Positions 36,651 through 44,663 of a stretch of 64,000 nucleotides of DNA are shown in pieces; position 1 is the first letter of the stretch; each line of letters starts with the position of its first letter. The notes under the pieces were generated by a model. It was not told where the DNA came from and searched no databases. It saw only the letters and a list, made by a program, of their open reading frames with translations. The stretch is from Corynebacterium haematomassiliense (lineage in GTDB: Bacteria; Actinomycetota; Actinomycetes; Mycobacteriales; Mycobacteriaceae). A program made the translations under genes and the position numbers. Location of the stretch: contig NZ_JACDTZ010000001.1 in assembly GCF_013978595.1 (NCBI RefSeq), forward strand, positions 1 through 64,000, in the 5' to 3' direction.

Positions 36651-37732
36651 ACGTTGTCGATGATGACCTTCATCGCCTGGTGCTCGTCGGCATGCGAGAA
36701 CGTCTCCCATGCCTCGCCGAGCTGGTCCCACGTGAAGTGGTGGGTAGCCAGAGACTTGATGGGCAGGTCCGAGTTCTGGACTGCCTTAAGCAGCATGCCT
36801 GTGGTGTTTGCGTTGACGAGACCGGTGGTCACGGTGAGATTTTTGATCCACATCTCCTGGAGCGGAAACTCCACCGGTTTCCCGTGCACGCCGACGACAG
36901 CAATGTTTCCGCCTTCCTTGACGTTGTCGGCGCATGTTTTCCATGTTGCAGGCAGACCGACTGCCTCGATGGCGGTGTCCACGCCCCGCCCTTCGGTGAT
37001 GTCGCCGACACGGGCGTTGACATCATCGCTTGCGGGGTTGAGGGTGTGGGTTGCGCCCATTTCGCGGGCTTTGGCGAGGCGGTTATCGTCCATGTCCACG
37101 ACTGTGATGGTGGCGGGGGAGTAGAACTGGGATGTGAGCAGCACGCCCATGCCGACTGGGCCTGCGCCGACGATCATGACGTCGCTGCCCGGGGTGACGC
37201 TGCCGTATTGGACTCCGATTTCGTGTCCGGTGGGCAAGGCGTCGGAAAGGAACACTGCGACTTCTTTGTCCAGTGTGTCCGGCAGGTGGTAGAGGGAGGT
37301 GTCGGCAAACGGGGTGCGCACGTACTCGGCGAGAGTGCCGTCGATCATGTAGCCGAGAATCCAGGATCCACCGTTCTGGCAGTGGCTGTAAAGCTGCTTT
37401 TGGCAGTTCTCGCACGCGCCGCATCGGGAAACGCACGAGACAAGTACTTTGTCGCCGGGTTGGAAGTTTTGCACTGCCTCGCCGACGGCTTCGACGGTGC
37501 CGATGCCTTCGTGGCCGAGGATGCGTCCGTTCCATTCGCCTGTGCGCTCGCGTTCGCGTTCCTCAATTTCGGGGTTTTTGCCATGGAAGATGCCGAGGTC
37601 GGTGCCGCAGATGGTGGTGGTGTCGATGCGGATGATCGCATCGGTGGGCTCCAAGATGGTCGGCACAGGGCGCGTGTCGACGCGCACGTCGCCCTCGCCG
37701 AAGTAGGTGAGTGCCTGCATTGTCTCAGCCAT
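36647..37732 (-). CDS. Zinc-dependent alcohol dehydrogenase (MDR family)
   Basis: The 361-residue medium-chain dehydrogenase has the catalytic zinc ligands in TTTICGTDLGIFHG (Cys) and GRILGHEGIGTV (His-Glu), four structural-zinc cysteines in CVSRCGACENCQKQLYSHC, and the NAD(P) loop IVGAGPVGMGVLL. It oxidises a secondary or primary alcohol. The substrate cannot be told. It is separated from the pxp operon by 66 nt and may be an independent gene. Confidence 0.87.
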   Translation of the reverse strand: MAETMQALTYFGEGDVRVDTRPVPTILEPTDAIIRIDTTTICGTDLGIFHGKNPEIEERERERTGEWNGRILGHEGIGTVEAVGEAVQNFQPGDKVLVSCVSRCGACENCQKQLYSHCQNGGSWILGYMIDGTLAEYVRTPFADTSLYHLPDTLDKEVAVFLSDALPTGHEIGVQYGSVTPGSDVMIVGAGPVGMGVLLTSQFYSPATITVVDMDDNRLAKAREMGATHTLNPASDDVNARVGDITEGRGVDTAIEAVGLPATWKTCADNVKEGGNIAVVGVHGKPVEFPLQEMWIKNLTVTTGLVNANTTGMLLKAVQNSDLPIKSLATHHFTWDQLGEAWETFSHADEHQAMKVIIDNV

Positions 37733-37798
37733 GATAGGGGTCCTTTCGCTGGTGTGGCTTCAGACACCCTCATCGTATGTCAGTGACCGCGCTCATAT

Positions 37799-39523
37799 CT
37801 AGGAAATCGTCGCGATGGTGGCGTTCGCCTTCACGCGCTCGCCCTGCTGTGCGGCAAGCGAGATCTGCCCGTCGCGAGGCGCTTTGAGCTGCGATTCCAT
37901 CTTCATCGCCTCGACGGTCGCAATGGCATCGCCCTTGGCAACGACGTCGCCGTCGGCGACCAGCCATTCCACGATGGTGGCCTCGTACTTCGACGTCACC
38001 GCGCCAGCCTCGTCGCCGGAGGGGGCGGCAGCGTCAGCCGCAGCTGGGGCAGCGCCGCCGCCGAGCAGCGCGACGGGGAAGCCGATGGTGTGCAGGCGCC
38101 CGTCGATCTCGATAACGACGTCGCGGCGCTCGTCGTAGATGTGCTCGATGTCCACGTCACTGTGTTTTTGCGACGGCGAGTAGTTGTGGTCCACCCAGTC
38201 GGTGTAGACGTCGAGGCTGTCGCCGGTGATCTCGGGCGCGTCGACCATGTCGCGGTGGAACGGCAGCACGGTGCGCACGCCTTCGATGACGAACTCGCTG
38301 AGCGCCTGCTGCGCCCGCTTCAACGCGGTGTCGCGGTCCGGCCCCCAGACGACGAGCTTGCCCATGAGCGAGTCGTAGTAGGGCGGGATTTGGCCACCGG
38401 TGCGCACGCCGGTGTCGATGCGCACACCGGGGCCGGTGGGCACGTCGAAACGCGTCACGGTGCCGGGTGACGGTGCGAATCCGTTGGTGACGTCTTCGGC
38501 GTTGATGCGGAACTCGAACGCGTGACCATGGATTTGCGGGTCGGCGTCGCCGAAGGACAGCGGAAGCCCGTCTGCGATGCGGAACTGTTCGGCGATGATG
38601 TCCACGCCAGTGATGGCTTCGGTGACGGGGTGCTCGACCTGGACGCGTGTGTTGACCTCCAAAAACGACACGGTGCCGTCTTCCGAGACGATGTATTCGA
38701 CGGTGCCGGCAGACTGGTAGTTCGCCGTGCGGATGATTTCGCGGGCGCCTTCTTCGATGGCGGTGCGTTGCTCGTCGGTCAAAAACGGCGCGGGGGCTTC
38801 CTCGATGAGTTTTTGGAAGCGGCGCTGTGTGGAGCAGTCGCGGGTGCCGAGGACGGCGACGTTGCCGTGCGCGTCGGCAAGCACTTGCGCCTCGACGTGG
38901 CGTGGGTGGGTGAGGAACTTCTCCACGTAGCACTCGCCGCGGCCGAACGCTTCCTTCGCCTCGCGGCCAGCGGACGCGAAGCCTTCCTCGATGTCGGCTT
39001 CGTCGAAGACGACCTTCAGGCCGCGGCCGCCGCCGCCGAACGCCGCCTTAATCGCGATCGGCATGCCGTGTGCGTCGGCGAAGTCGCGGGCTTCCTCCCA
39101 GGTGGACAGCGGCTCGCCGGTGCCGGGGGCGAGCGGGGCGTCGACTTCGACGGCAAGGGCGCGGGCGGAGAGTTTGTCGCCGAGCAGCTCGATGGCCTCG
39201 GGCGAGGGGCCGATCCATTTCAGGCCGGCCTGCTCGACGGTGCGGGCGAAGTCGGCGTTTTCGGACAAGAACCCGTAGCCGGGGTGGAGGCAGTCGGCGC
39301 CGGCGCGGTGGGCGACCTCGATGAGTGCCGGGATGTTCATGTACGTCTCGGCGGAGGTTTTGCCCGGCAGGAGGTAGGCCTCGTCGGCGACTTGGGTGTG
39401 AAGCGCCCCTGTGTCGGGCTCGGAGTAGACGGCGATGGAACGGATGCCAAGGTCGCGGGCGGTGCGGGCGATGCGCACGGCGATCTCGCCGCGGTTGGCG
39501 ATCAGTACGGCAGAAAGAGTCAT
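37799..39523 (-). CDS. Biotin carboxylase-BCCP fusion linked to the pxp genes
   Basis: The 574-residue protein has a complete biotin carboxylase (VLIANRGEIAVRIARTARDL, GYGFLSENADFA, ATP-grasp loop KAAFGGGGRGLKVV, RDCSTQRRFQKLIEEAPAP, FLEVNTRVQVEHPVTE) and a C-terminal biotinyl domain with Lys541 in VEAMKMES. This is the AccBC architecture. Its place directly after pxpBC (3-nt gap) suggests it serves that operon instead of fatty acid synthesis. A carboxyltransferase partner of the usual AccD type is absent nearby. It could still be a second general AccBC. Confidence 0.85.
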   Translation of the reverse strand: MTLSAVLIANRGEIAVRIARTARDLGIRSIAVYSEPDTGALHTQVADEAYLLPGKTSAETYMNIPALIEVAHRAGADCLHPGYGFLSENADFARTVEQAGLKWIGPSPEAIELLGDKLSARALAVEVDAPLAPGTGEPLSTWEEARDFADAHGMPIAIKAAFGGGGRGLKVVFDEADIEEGFASAGREAKEAFGRGECYVEKFLTHPRHVEAQVLADAHGNVAVLGTRDCSTQRRFQKLIEEAPAPFLTDEQRTAIEEGAREIIRTANYQSAGTVEYIVSEDGTVSFLEVNTRVQVEHPVTEAITGVDIIAEQFRIADGLPLSFGDADPQIHGHAFEFRINAEDVTNGFAPSPGTVTRFDVPTGPGVRIDTGVRTGGQIPPYYDSLMGKLVVWGPDRDTALKRAQQALSEFVIEGVRTVLPFHRDMVDAPEITGDSLDVYTDWVDHNYSPSQKHSDVDIEHIYDERRDVVIEIDGRLHTIGFPVALLGGGAAPAAADAAAPSGDEAGAVTSKYEATIVEWLVADGDVVAKGDAIATVEAMKMESQLKAPRDGQISLAAQQGERVKANATIATIS

Positions 39524-39526
39524 TGC

Positions 39527-41080
39527 TTAACCTTCCAGGGTGTAGCGCTCGAAGCGGAGTTTTCCGCCGGGCGGGAGTTGTGCGGCGATGTCGACGTCTT
39601 CATTGATCACGGTCGCGATGACAGGGTATCCGCCGGTCACGGCGTGGTCGCGAAGGAAGAGCACGGGCTGGCCGGACGGGGGGATCTGCACGGAGCCTGC
39701 GACCATGCCTTCGCTGGGCAGCTCGCCGTCGCGCGAGCGGGTCAGGGGCGCGTCGGATTCCAGGCGCAGGCCCACGCGGTTGGAGTCGCCGGTGACGGTG
39801 AAGGTGGTGTTAAAGAACCGCTCCACGGCGTCCGCGTCGAACCAGTCGTCGCGGGGGCCGAGGACGCAGCGAACCACGCCGACGACGTCCGCGCCGTCGC
39901 GCTCGACGCGCAGCGGGTTGGACAGCAGCGAGTTCGCGGATTGCGGCGGGGTCAGCGACATGGCGATGGTGTCGCCGGTGGCTAGTGGCTTCGGGCCGAG
40001 CCCGGAGAGCATGTCGGTGGCCGCCGAATCCAGTTCGGTGTCGGCGATGAGCCCGCCGCGCACGGCGACGTAGGTGCGAAAACCCAGGCGCGCCGGCTTG
40101 ACGGCGACTTCCGCGCCGGCCGGCACGATCGTCGGGGTGGCTAGCGGCGCGGGCCGGCCGCCGACGGTGACCTCGGCGTCGGCGCCGGTGACACAGATGA
40201 CGGTCTCCGCCAGGGCGGTCATGGTCAGCCCACCGACGTTTTCCAACAGCGTGGCGTTGCGTTTGTTGCCCACTGCGGCGTTGGCGGTGCGGGCGGAGGC
40301 ACGGTCGGTGGAGCCGGAGGTGGTCACGCCCAGGTTGCCGTTGCCTTGGCGGCCGAGGTCCTGGTAGAGCGTCTGCAGGCCGGCGTCGTCGAGCGTGAAC
40401 ACGGGGCGGCGCGGCGGGGTGGCCAGGTGTTTGCGCGCGGTCTGCGTGTCGGCCGGCAGGGTGTCCACTGCGCGGTAGCGCACCCGGTCGCCGGGGGCGA
40501 CGAGTGCGGGCGGGGTGGCGGTGGAGTCCCACATCGGGGTGGCGGTGGTGCCGATGAGCTGCCAGCCGCCGGGGGAGGTGCGCGGGTAGACGGCGGAGAA
40601 TTCGCCGGCCAGGGCGACGGCGCCTGCGGGCACGGCGGTGCGAGGCGAGTCGCGGCGCGGGATTTCCAGGGCGCGCGAGGCGTCTTCGGGCACGCAGTAG
40701 GTGAAGCCGGGGGCGAATCCGCCGAAGGCGGCGACCCAGGTGGTGGAGGTGTGCCACTCGATCAGTTCGGCTGTGCTCATGCCGAGCGACGACGCCAGCG
40801 CGCCCACGTCCTCCCCGTCGTAGCGCACGTCAATGTTGATGTCGCGCGGCGTGCCCATGTCGGCGGCGGCGGGCGTGTACGCGGCCAGCACGTCGACGGC
40901 TTTGGTGGTGGCGGTGGGCGAGTCGAAGGTCACCAGCACGGTGCGCGCGGCGGCGATGACGTCGGTTTGGTGCTCCAGTGGCGTGGCGGACAGCGCGGCG
41001 TAGAAGTTCATGACGGTGCCCAAGTCGGGTAGGTCGACGATGAGCGCGCGGGTGCCTACTCGTTTGACGGTGTATGTCAT
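39527..41080 (-). CDS. pxpBC: 5-oxoprolinase subunits PxpB-PxpC fused (KipI-KipA)
   Basis: The 517-residue fusion has an AHS1/KipI domain at about 1-215 (GFAPGFTYCVPEDASRALEI, then VPAGAVALAGEFSAVYPRTS) and an AHS2/KipA domain at about 225-517 (LGRQGNGNLGVTTSGSTDR, PSEGMVAGSVQIPPSGQPVL). In most bacteria these are two genes. With PxpA they form ATP-dependent 5-oxoprolinase (5-oxoproline to glutamate). The same AHS1-AHS2 pair is the carboxyltransferase part of urea carboxylase. It overlaps pxpA by 4 nt. Confidence 0.87.
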   Translation of the reverse strand: MTYTVKRVGTRALIVDLPDLGTVMNFYAALSATPLEHQTDVIAAARTVLVTFDSPTATTKAVDVLAAYTPAAADMGTPRDINIDVRYDGEDVGALASSLGMSTAELIEWHTSTTWVAAFGGFAPGFTYCVPEDASRALEIPRRDSPRTAVPAGAVALAGEFSAVYPRTSPGGWQLIGTTATPMWDSTATPPALVAPGDRVRYRAVDTLPADTQTARKHLATPPRRPVFTLDDAGLQTLYQDLGRQGNGNLGVTTSGSTDRASARTANAAVGNKRNATLLENVGGLTMTALAETVICVTGADAEVTVGGRPAPLATPTIVPAGAEVAVKPARLGFRTYVAVRGGLIADTELDSAATDMLSGLGPKPLATGDTIAMSLTPPQSANSLLSNPLRVERDGADVVGVVRCVLGPRDDWFDADAVERFFNTTFTVTGDSNRVGLRLESDAPLTRSRDGELPSEGMVAGSVQIPPSGQPVLFLRDHAVTGGYPVIATVINEDVDIAAQLPPGGKLRFERYTLEG

Positions 41081-41832
41081 AGGACGGCCTCGATGCGGAT
41101 GCCTTCGTCGGCAAGCTTGTGCACCACACTCCGGGTCAGCTCGACGGAGCCTGGGGAGTCGCCGTGGACGCAGACCGATTCGGCCTGGACTTTGACCTCG
41201 GTGCCGTCGATGGCGGTGACGGATCCGGTGGAGGCGACTTGGAGCACTCGCTTAGCGACGTCCTGCGGGTCGTGCAAGACCGCACCCGGCTCACGGCGCG
41301 ACACGAGCGTGCCGTCGGGGTTGTAGCCGCGGTCCGCGAACGCCTCGCGGATCACGCGCAGGCCGGCCTTTTCGGCGATGTCGACGGCGACGCCGCCGGG
41401 CAGCAGCATCACGGCAAGCTCGGGGCTGAACGCCTTGATGCCGTCGATGACTGCCTTGGCGTGCGCCTCGTGGTGGACGATCGTGTTGTAGAGCGCGCCG
41501 TGCGGCTTGACGTAGCGCACTTGCATGCCGTGGACGCGGGCCAGCGCGTCGAGGGCGCCGATTTGGTAGAGCGTCTCGTCCGCGAGTTCGGCGGGGGCGT
41601 AGTCGATGAAGCGGCGGCCGAAGCCTGCCGGGTCGTTGTAGGCCACGTGGGCGCCGAGAGTCACGCCGTGGGCGGCGGCGTTTTTCAAGGTGCCGGCGAT
41701 GGAATGGGGGTCTCCTGCGTGGAAGCCGGTGGCGACGTTGGCGCTAGAGACCATCTCCAGCATGGCTGCGTCATCAGCGACCGGGTTGCCCGCGGTGGTC
41801 TCCCCGAGGTCGGCATTGAGGTCGATATGCAT
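41077..41832 (-). CDS. pxpA: 5-oxoprolinase subunit PxpA (LamB/YcsF family)
   Basis: The 251-residue protein has MHIDLNADLGETTAG at the start, VATGFHAGDPHSIAGTLKNA, TLGAHVAYNDPAGFGRRF, VRYVKPHGALYNTI and SVCVHGDSPGSVELTR, all hallmarks of the family. It works with PxpB/PxpC to open 5-oxoproline. The start is placed at 41832, because TATAAC lies 7 nt before it. The longer frame to 42267 runs through the GntR gene. Confidence 0.9.
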   Translation of the reverse strand: MHIDLNADLGETTAGNPVADDAAMLEMVSSANVATGFHAGDPHSIAGTLKNAAAHGVTLGAHVAYNDPAGFGRRFIDYAPAELADETLYQIGALDALARVHGMQVRYVKPHGALYNTIVHHEAHAKAVIDGIKAFSPELAVMLLPGGVAVDIAEKAGLRVIREAFADRGYNPDGTLVSRREPGAVLHDPQDVAKRVLQVASTGSVTAIDGTEVKVQAESVCVHGDSPGSVELTRSVVHKLADEGIRIEAVL

Positions 41833-41839
41833 GGCCCTA

Positions 41840-41845
41840 GTTATA
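41840..41845 (-). promoter_or_regulatory. -10 (TATAAC) for leaderless pxpA
   Basis: On the minus strand TATAAC is followed by 7 nt and the pxpA ATG. It lies in the 59-nt gap after the GntR gene, so pxpA-pxpBC-biotin carboxylase may have its own promoter besides read-through. Confidence 0.5.
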
Positions 41846-41891
41846 CAACCTGGCGCATGTGATCTTGCACTCAGGTTGGGCCGGGGGTGGT

Positions 41892-42530
41892 TTAGACGGC
41901 GCCGTTGTTGATCTTCTCGATCATCTCGATGATCGCCTCGGCCTGCTCCATCAGCTGCACCTGCAGGTAGTCGGAGGCGGCTTGGCGGTCGCCGGACTGG
42001 ACCAGTTCGACGATGTGCTCGTTGACCTCGATGAAGCGGCGGTTGAACGCCGGGTCGCGCTCCAGGATGGGCAGGGTGGCCAGGCGGAGGAAGGCGTCGA
42101 GCTGGTCCATAGTGTCGCCGAGCGTTTTCGAGCCCATCGCGGCGAGCACGACGTGGTGGAAGGCTTGGTTGACGGCGATGAGTAGGTCGTCGTCTTCTTC
42201 CTCGATGGCGACGCGGGCTTCCTTGTTCAGCTCGTCGAGGCGGTCGACGTCCAGGTCCGGGCCCCACAACAGCGCGGCCGGCTCAATGGCGGCGCGGGCG
42301 CGGAAGGTGTCGGTGACGAACTCCGGCGTCGGGGTGGCCAGGAACACGCCGCGGTTGGGGATGCGTTCGCAGAGACCTTCAGCGGTCAGCATGGCGAATG
42401 CTTCACGCAACGTGTTGCGGGAAACGCCGAAGCGCTCGGCGAGGGCGACCTCGTTGAGCTTTTGCCCGGGAGCGAATTCGCCGCGTGAGATCGCGCGGCG
42501 GACCTCGGCGGAAACGTTGTGTGCAAGCAT
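41892..42530 (-). CDS. GntR-family regulator (FadR subfamily, FCD domain)
   Basis: The 212-residue protein has a winged-helix domain at about 5-72 (RRAISRGEFAPGQKLNEVAL, RFGVSRNTLREAFAMLTAEG, NRGVFLATP) and an all-helical FCD effector domain (about 80-205, with FHHVVLAAMGSKTLGDTMDQ). It is the first gene of the pxp operon and presumably its ligand-responsive repressor, with 5-oxoproline or glutamate as likely effector (inference). A fitting palindrome lies at 42620-42632. Confidence 0.85.
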   Translation of the reverse strand: MLAHNVSAEVRRAISRGEFAPGQKLNEVALAERFGVSRNTLREAFAMLTAEGLCERIPNRGVFLATPTPEFVTDTFRARAAIEPAALLWGPDLDVDRLDELNKEARVAIEEEDDDLLIAVNQAFHHVVLAAMGSKTLGDTMDQLDAFLRLATLPILERDPAFNRRFIEVNEHIVELVQSGDRQAASDYLQVQLMEQAEAIIEMIEKINNGAV

Positions 42531-42619
42531 GGCATCCGTATTGAAATCAGTTGTCGCCTACTGCGTTTGCGCAGGTGGGTGACCGTATTGGTTAGAACTA
42601 GAGAGAGTATATCGCATTT

Positions 42620-42632
42620 ATTGTTCAACAAT
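42620..42632. promoter_or_regulatory. Candidate GntR/FadR-type operator
   Basis: ATTGTTCAACAAT is a perfect 6-1-6 palindrome and fits the FadR-subfamily consensus TNGTNNNACNA (TTGTTCAACAA) exactly. It is 90 bp upstream of the GntR gene in an AT-rich stretch of the divergent region to ppk2. Confidence 0.6.
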
Positions 42633-42703
42633 GCACCCGTAATCCCATATTGCACTTTCTTCTCAGGTTCACGTGCGTTTTTAGTGCTCACGGCGCCTGC
42701 GGG

Positions 42704-42709
42704 TACGGT
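42704..42709 (+). promoter_or_regulatory. -10 (TACGGT) for leaderless ppk2
   Basis: TACGGT, 7 nt, ATG at 42717. Confidence 0.55.
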
Positions 42710-42716
42710 TACACCC

Positions 42717-43568
42717 ATGAGCCACGACAAGAAACCGCCGAAACTGTCCAAGAAGGCCTACGAGAAGGAACTGCTGCGCCTGCAGGCCGAGCTGGTAGCG
42801 ATGCAGCAGTGGGTGGTGGAAAACGGCGAGCGTGTGGTCATCGTCATGGAGGGCCGCGACGCGGCGGGCAAGGGTTCCGCGATTAAGCGCATCACCCAGT
42901 ACATGAACCCGCGCACCTGCCGGATCGAGGCGCTGCCGAAGCCCACGGAGCGCGAGCAGGGCCAGTGGTACTTCCAGCGCTACGTGGAGAAGCTGCCGAC
43001 GGCCGGCGAGATCGTCATCTTCGACCGTTCCTGGTACAACCGCGCCGGCGTGGAGCGCGTGATGGGCTTCGCGTCCTCGCAGGAGTACCGCCGCTTCTTG
43101 CACCAGGCGCCGATCTTCGAGCGTCTGCTGGTTGAAGACGGCATCATGCTGCGCAAGTACTGGTTCTCCGTTTCCGACGAGGAGCAGTACAAGCGTTTCC
43201 AGTCCCGCCGCAACGATCCGCTGCGCCAGTGGAAGCTTTCGCCGATGGACTTAGAGTCCATCACGAAGTGGGAGGAGTACTCCCGCGCCAAGGACGAGAT
43301 GTTTGTCCACACCGACATCCCGTCGGCGCCGTGGTACACGGTGGAAAGCGAGGATAAGAAACGCTCGCGCATCAACGTCATCTCGCACCTGTTGTCCACC
43401 ATCCCGTACGAACACATTAAGCCGGACCTGCCGGAGATCCCGGAGCGCCCGGAGACCACGGACTATGAGCGTCCGCCTCGCGACGAGTTCCGCTACGTCC
43501 CCGACGTCGCCGCCGAGTTGGAGAAGCGCAAAGTGGGCAAGGGCAGCAAGAAGAAAAAGAGAAAGTAG
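42717..43568 (+). CDS. ppk2: Polyphosphate kinase 2
   Basis: The 283-residue single-domain PPK2 has Walker A GRDAAGKGSAIKRITQYMNP, Walker B with lid EIVIFDRSWYNRAGVERVM, LRKYWFSVSDEEQYKRFQSR and WKLSPMDLESITKWEEYSRA. It transfers phosphate between polyphosphate and nucleotides (GDP or ADP). The C-terminal tail is basic (KVGKGSKKKKRK), longer than in many PPK2 proteins. The stop directly abuts the stop of the convergent heme gene. Confidence 0.92.
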   Translation: MSHDKKPPKLSKKAYEKELLRLQAELVAMQQWVVENGERVVIVMEGRDAAGKGSAIKRITQYMNPRTCRIEALPKPTEREQGQWYFQRYVEKLPTAGEIVIFDRSWYNRAGVERVMGFASSQEYRRFLHQAPIFERLLVEDGIMLRKYWFSVSDEEQYKRFQSRRNDPLRQWKLSPMDLESITKWEEYSRAKDEMFVHTDIPSAPWYTVESEDKKRSRINVISHLLSTIPYEHIKPDLPEIPERPETTDYERPPRDEFRYVPDVAAELEKRKVGKGSKKKKRK

Positions 43569-44330
43569 TTACCGGGGCAGCCACTGCGCAAGGAGCGCCC
43601 GGACCGGGGTAAGGGTTGATGCGTAGGCGAGACTGCCAAGTACGGCGAGCACGCCCACGGCGATGCCCGCGATCGCCCCAGGGCTGAGAGCAGTCGCCCC
43701 GAATGTCACGTTGAGATCCACTTCAGAGTCTTTTAGCAACGTGCCCTTCGGGTAGTGCCTGAGGGACTTCTCCATGCCGGTATCCGACACCGTTGTCCGG
43801 TTGTGCTCTGTCACTCGTTTCGGCGGGGTGATCTCGCTGCCGAGTGTGAAGGTGACCAGCGGCTCGTCGTCCCCCTTGGCACCGACTGGCTTGTACGTCT
43901 TGTTCGCGACCCCGGCGAGGAGGTAGTCGCCGTACAAAGTGGCGTTTTTTCCCTCCACCTTCAGCTTGAGGTCCGAGTACTTTACATCTACGGCCCAGCC
44001 GTCGTAGCCACCCGCATTCTTGTATCCCTGTACCTGCGCTGAGCCGTCGAGCGCGAATGTCCACGTCTTTCCGGTCCGCGTCGCGGAGGTGACCGGGAAG
44101 GAGAATTCAAGCGCTTCCTGGTTCCACGTCGCGCCCCCGCCTGTGAGCACGCGACCTTGACCTTTAATGACGGCCTGATTCAGAAAACCGGTGGAAATGG
44201 GCCACACAAATTCGCCGCCAACCTCGGCGGGCTCAGCGGAGGAGCTTTCGGCGGCGGCAGGAATTGCCAGCGCAGTGGCGAATATAAGCGCGGAGAACCC
44301 CGCCGCAGCGGCGTTTCGGGAGATGAGCAT
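43569..44330 (-). CDS. htaC: HtaC-like secreted HtaA-fold protein, heme ligands missing
   Basis: The 253-residue protein has a Sec signal (MLISRNAAAAGFSALIFATA...AAA), one HtaA-like domain (about 35-205), and a C-terminal TM anchor (ALSPGAIAGIAVGVLAVLGS) with a short basic tail. Position in the hmu locus matches htaC of C. diphtheriae. The conserved Tyr of the SFRxY motif is replaced (STGFLNQAV), and the GHxG His motif becomes GGYDG, so the heme ligands seen in HtaA and HtaB are absent. It may act in protein-protein transfer. The ATG at 44328-44330 is preferred over an upstream TTG. Confidence 0.72.
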   Translation of the reverse strand: MLISRNAAAAGFSALIFATALAIPAAAESSSAEPAEVGGEFVWPISTGFLNQAVIKGQGRVLTGGGATWNQEALEFSFPVTSATRTGKTWTFALDGSAQVQGYKNAGGYDGWAVDVKYSDLKLKVEGKNATLYGDYLLAGVANKTYKPVGAKGDDEPLVTFTLGSEITPPKRVTEHNRTTVSDTGMEKSLRHYPKGTLLKDSEVDLNVTFGATALSPGAIAGIAVGVLAVLGSLAYASTLTPVRALLAQWLPR

Positions 44331-44394
44331 TGAGGCGAATCCTGTTCGAATCAAATGAGGGCCTCGCCGGACGACGGGGCTCTTGGGACAGTGT

Positions 44395-44658
44395 TTAACG
44401 CACCAGTTGGGGCAGTTGTGGAGGCTTGATGCCGAGGATTGACGCGGCCCCCTGTATGAGGGCGCCGAGCGCGAACCCTAAACCGGTGAAAGCCATCGCC
44501 AGTGCGATTGCCCGCGTGGCTTGCGTAGCCGGCGAGCCGTCGTCTGTCGAGGAAATCTCCGTGAAAGTGTCTTCCTCCGCAGTTTGGCCTTCAGTGACGG
44601 CGGGGGAGCAAAGCAATAGCACCACCGCCACCGCGGTGGACAATCGCGCCTTGCACAT
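44395..44658 (-). CDS. Small secreted/membrane protein in the hmu locus
   Basis: The 87-residue protein has a signal-like N-terminus (RLSTAVAVVLLLCSPAVTEG), an acidic Thr/Ser-rich middle and a C-terminal hydrophobic helix (AIALAMAFTGLGFALGALIQ), ending IKPPQLPQLVR. It begins 5 nt after htaB, so it is in the same transcript. I recognise no family. Size and topology suggest an anchor or assembly partner for the HtaA-type proteins. The Cys at 17 is not in a convincing lipobox. Confidence 0.6.
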   Translation of the reverse strand: MCKARLSTAVAVVLLLCSPAVTEGQTAEEDTFTEISSTDDGSPATQATRAIALAMAFTGLGFALGALIQGAASILGIKPPQLPQLVR

Positions 44659-44663
44659 GGACG

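Noticed and set aside
38522..39985. Plus-strand 487-codon frame opposite the biotin carboxylase
   Set aside because: Shadow of a well-recognised biotin carboxylase gene. Gly/Val/Asp-rich without domains.
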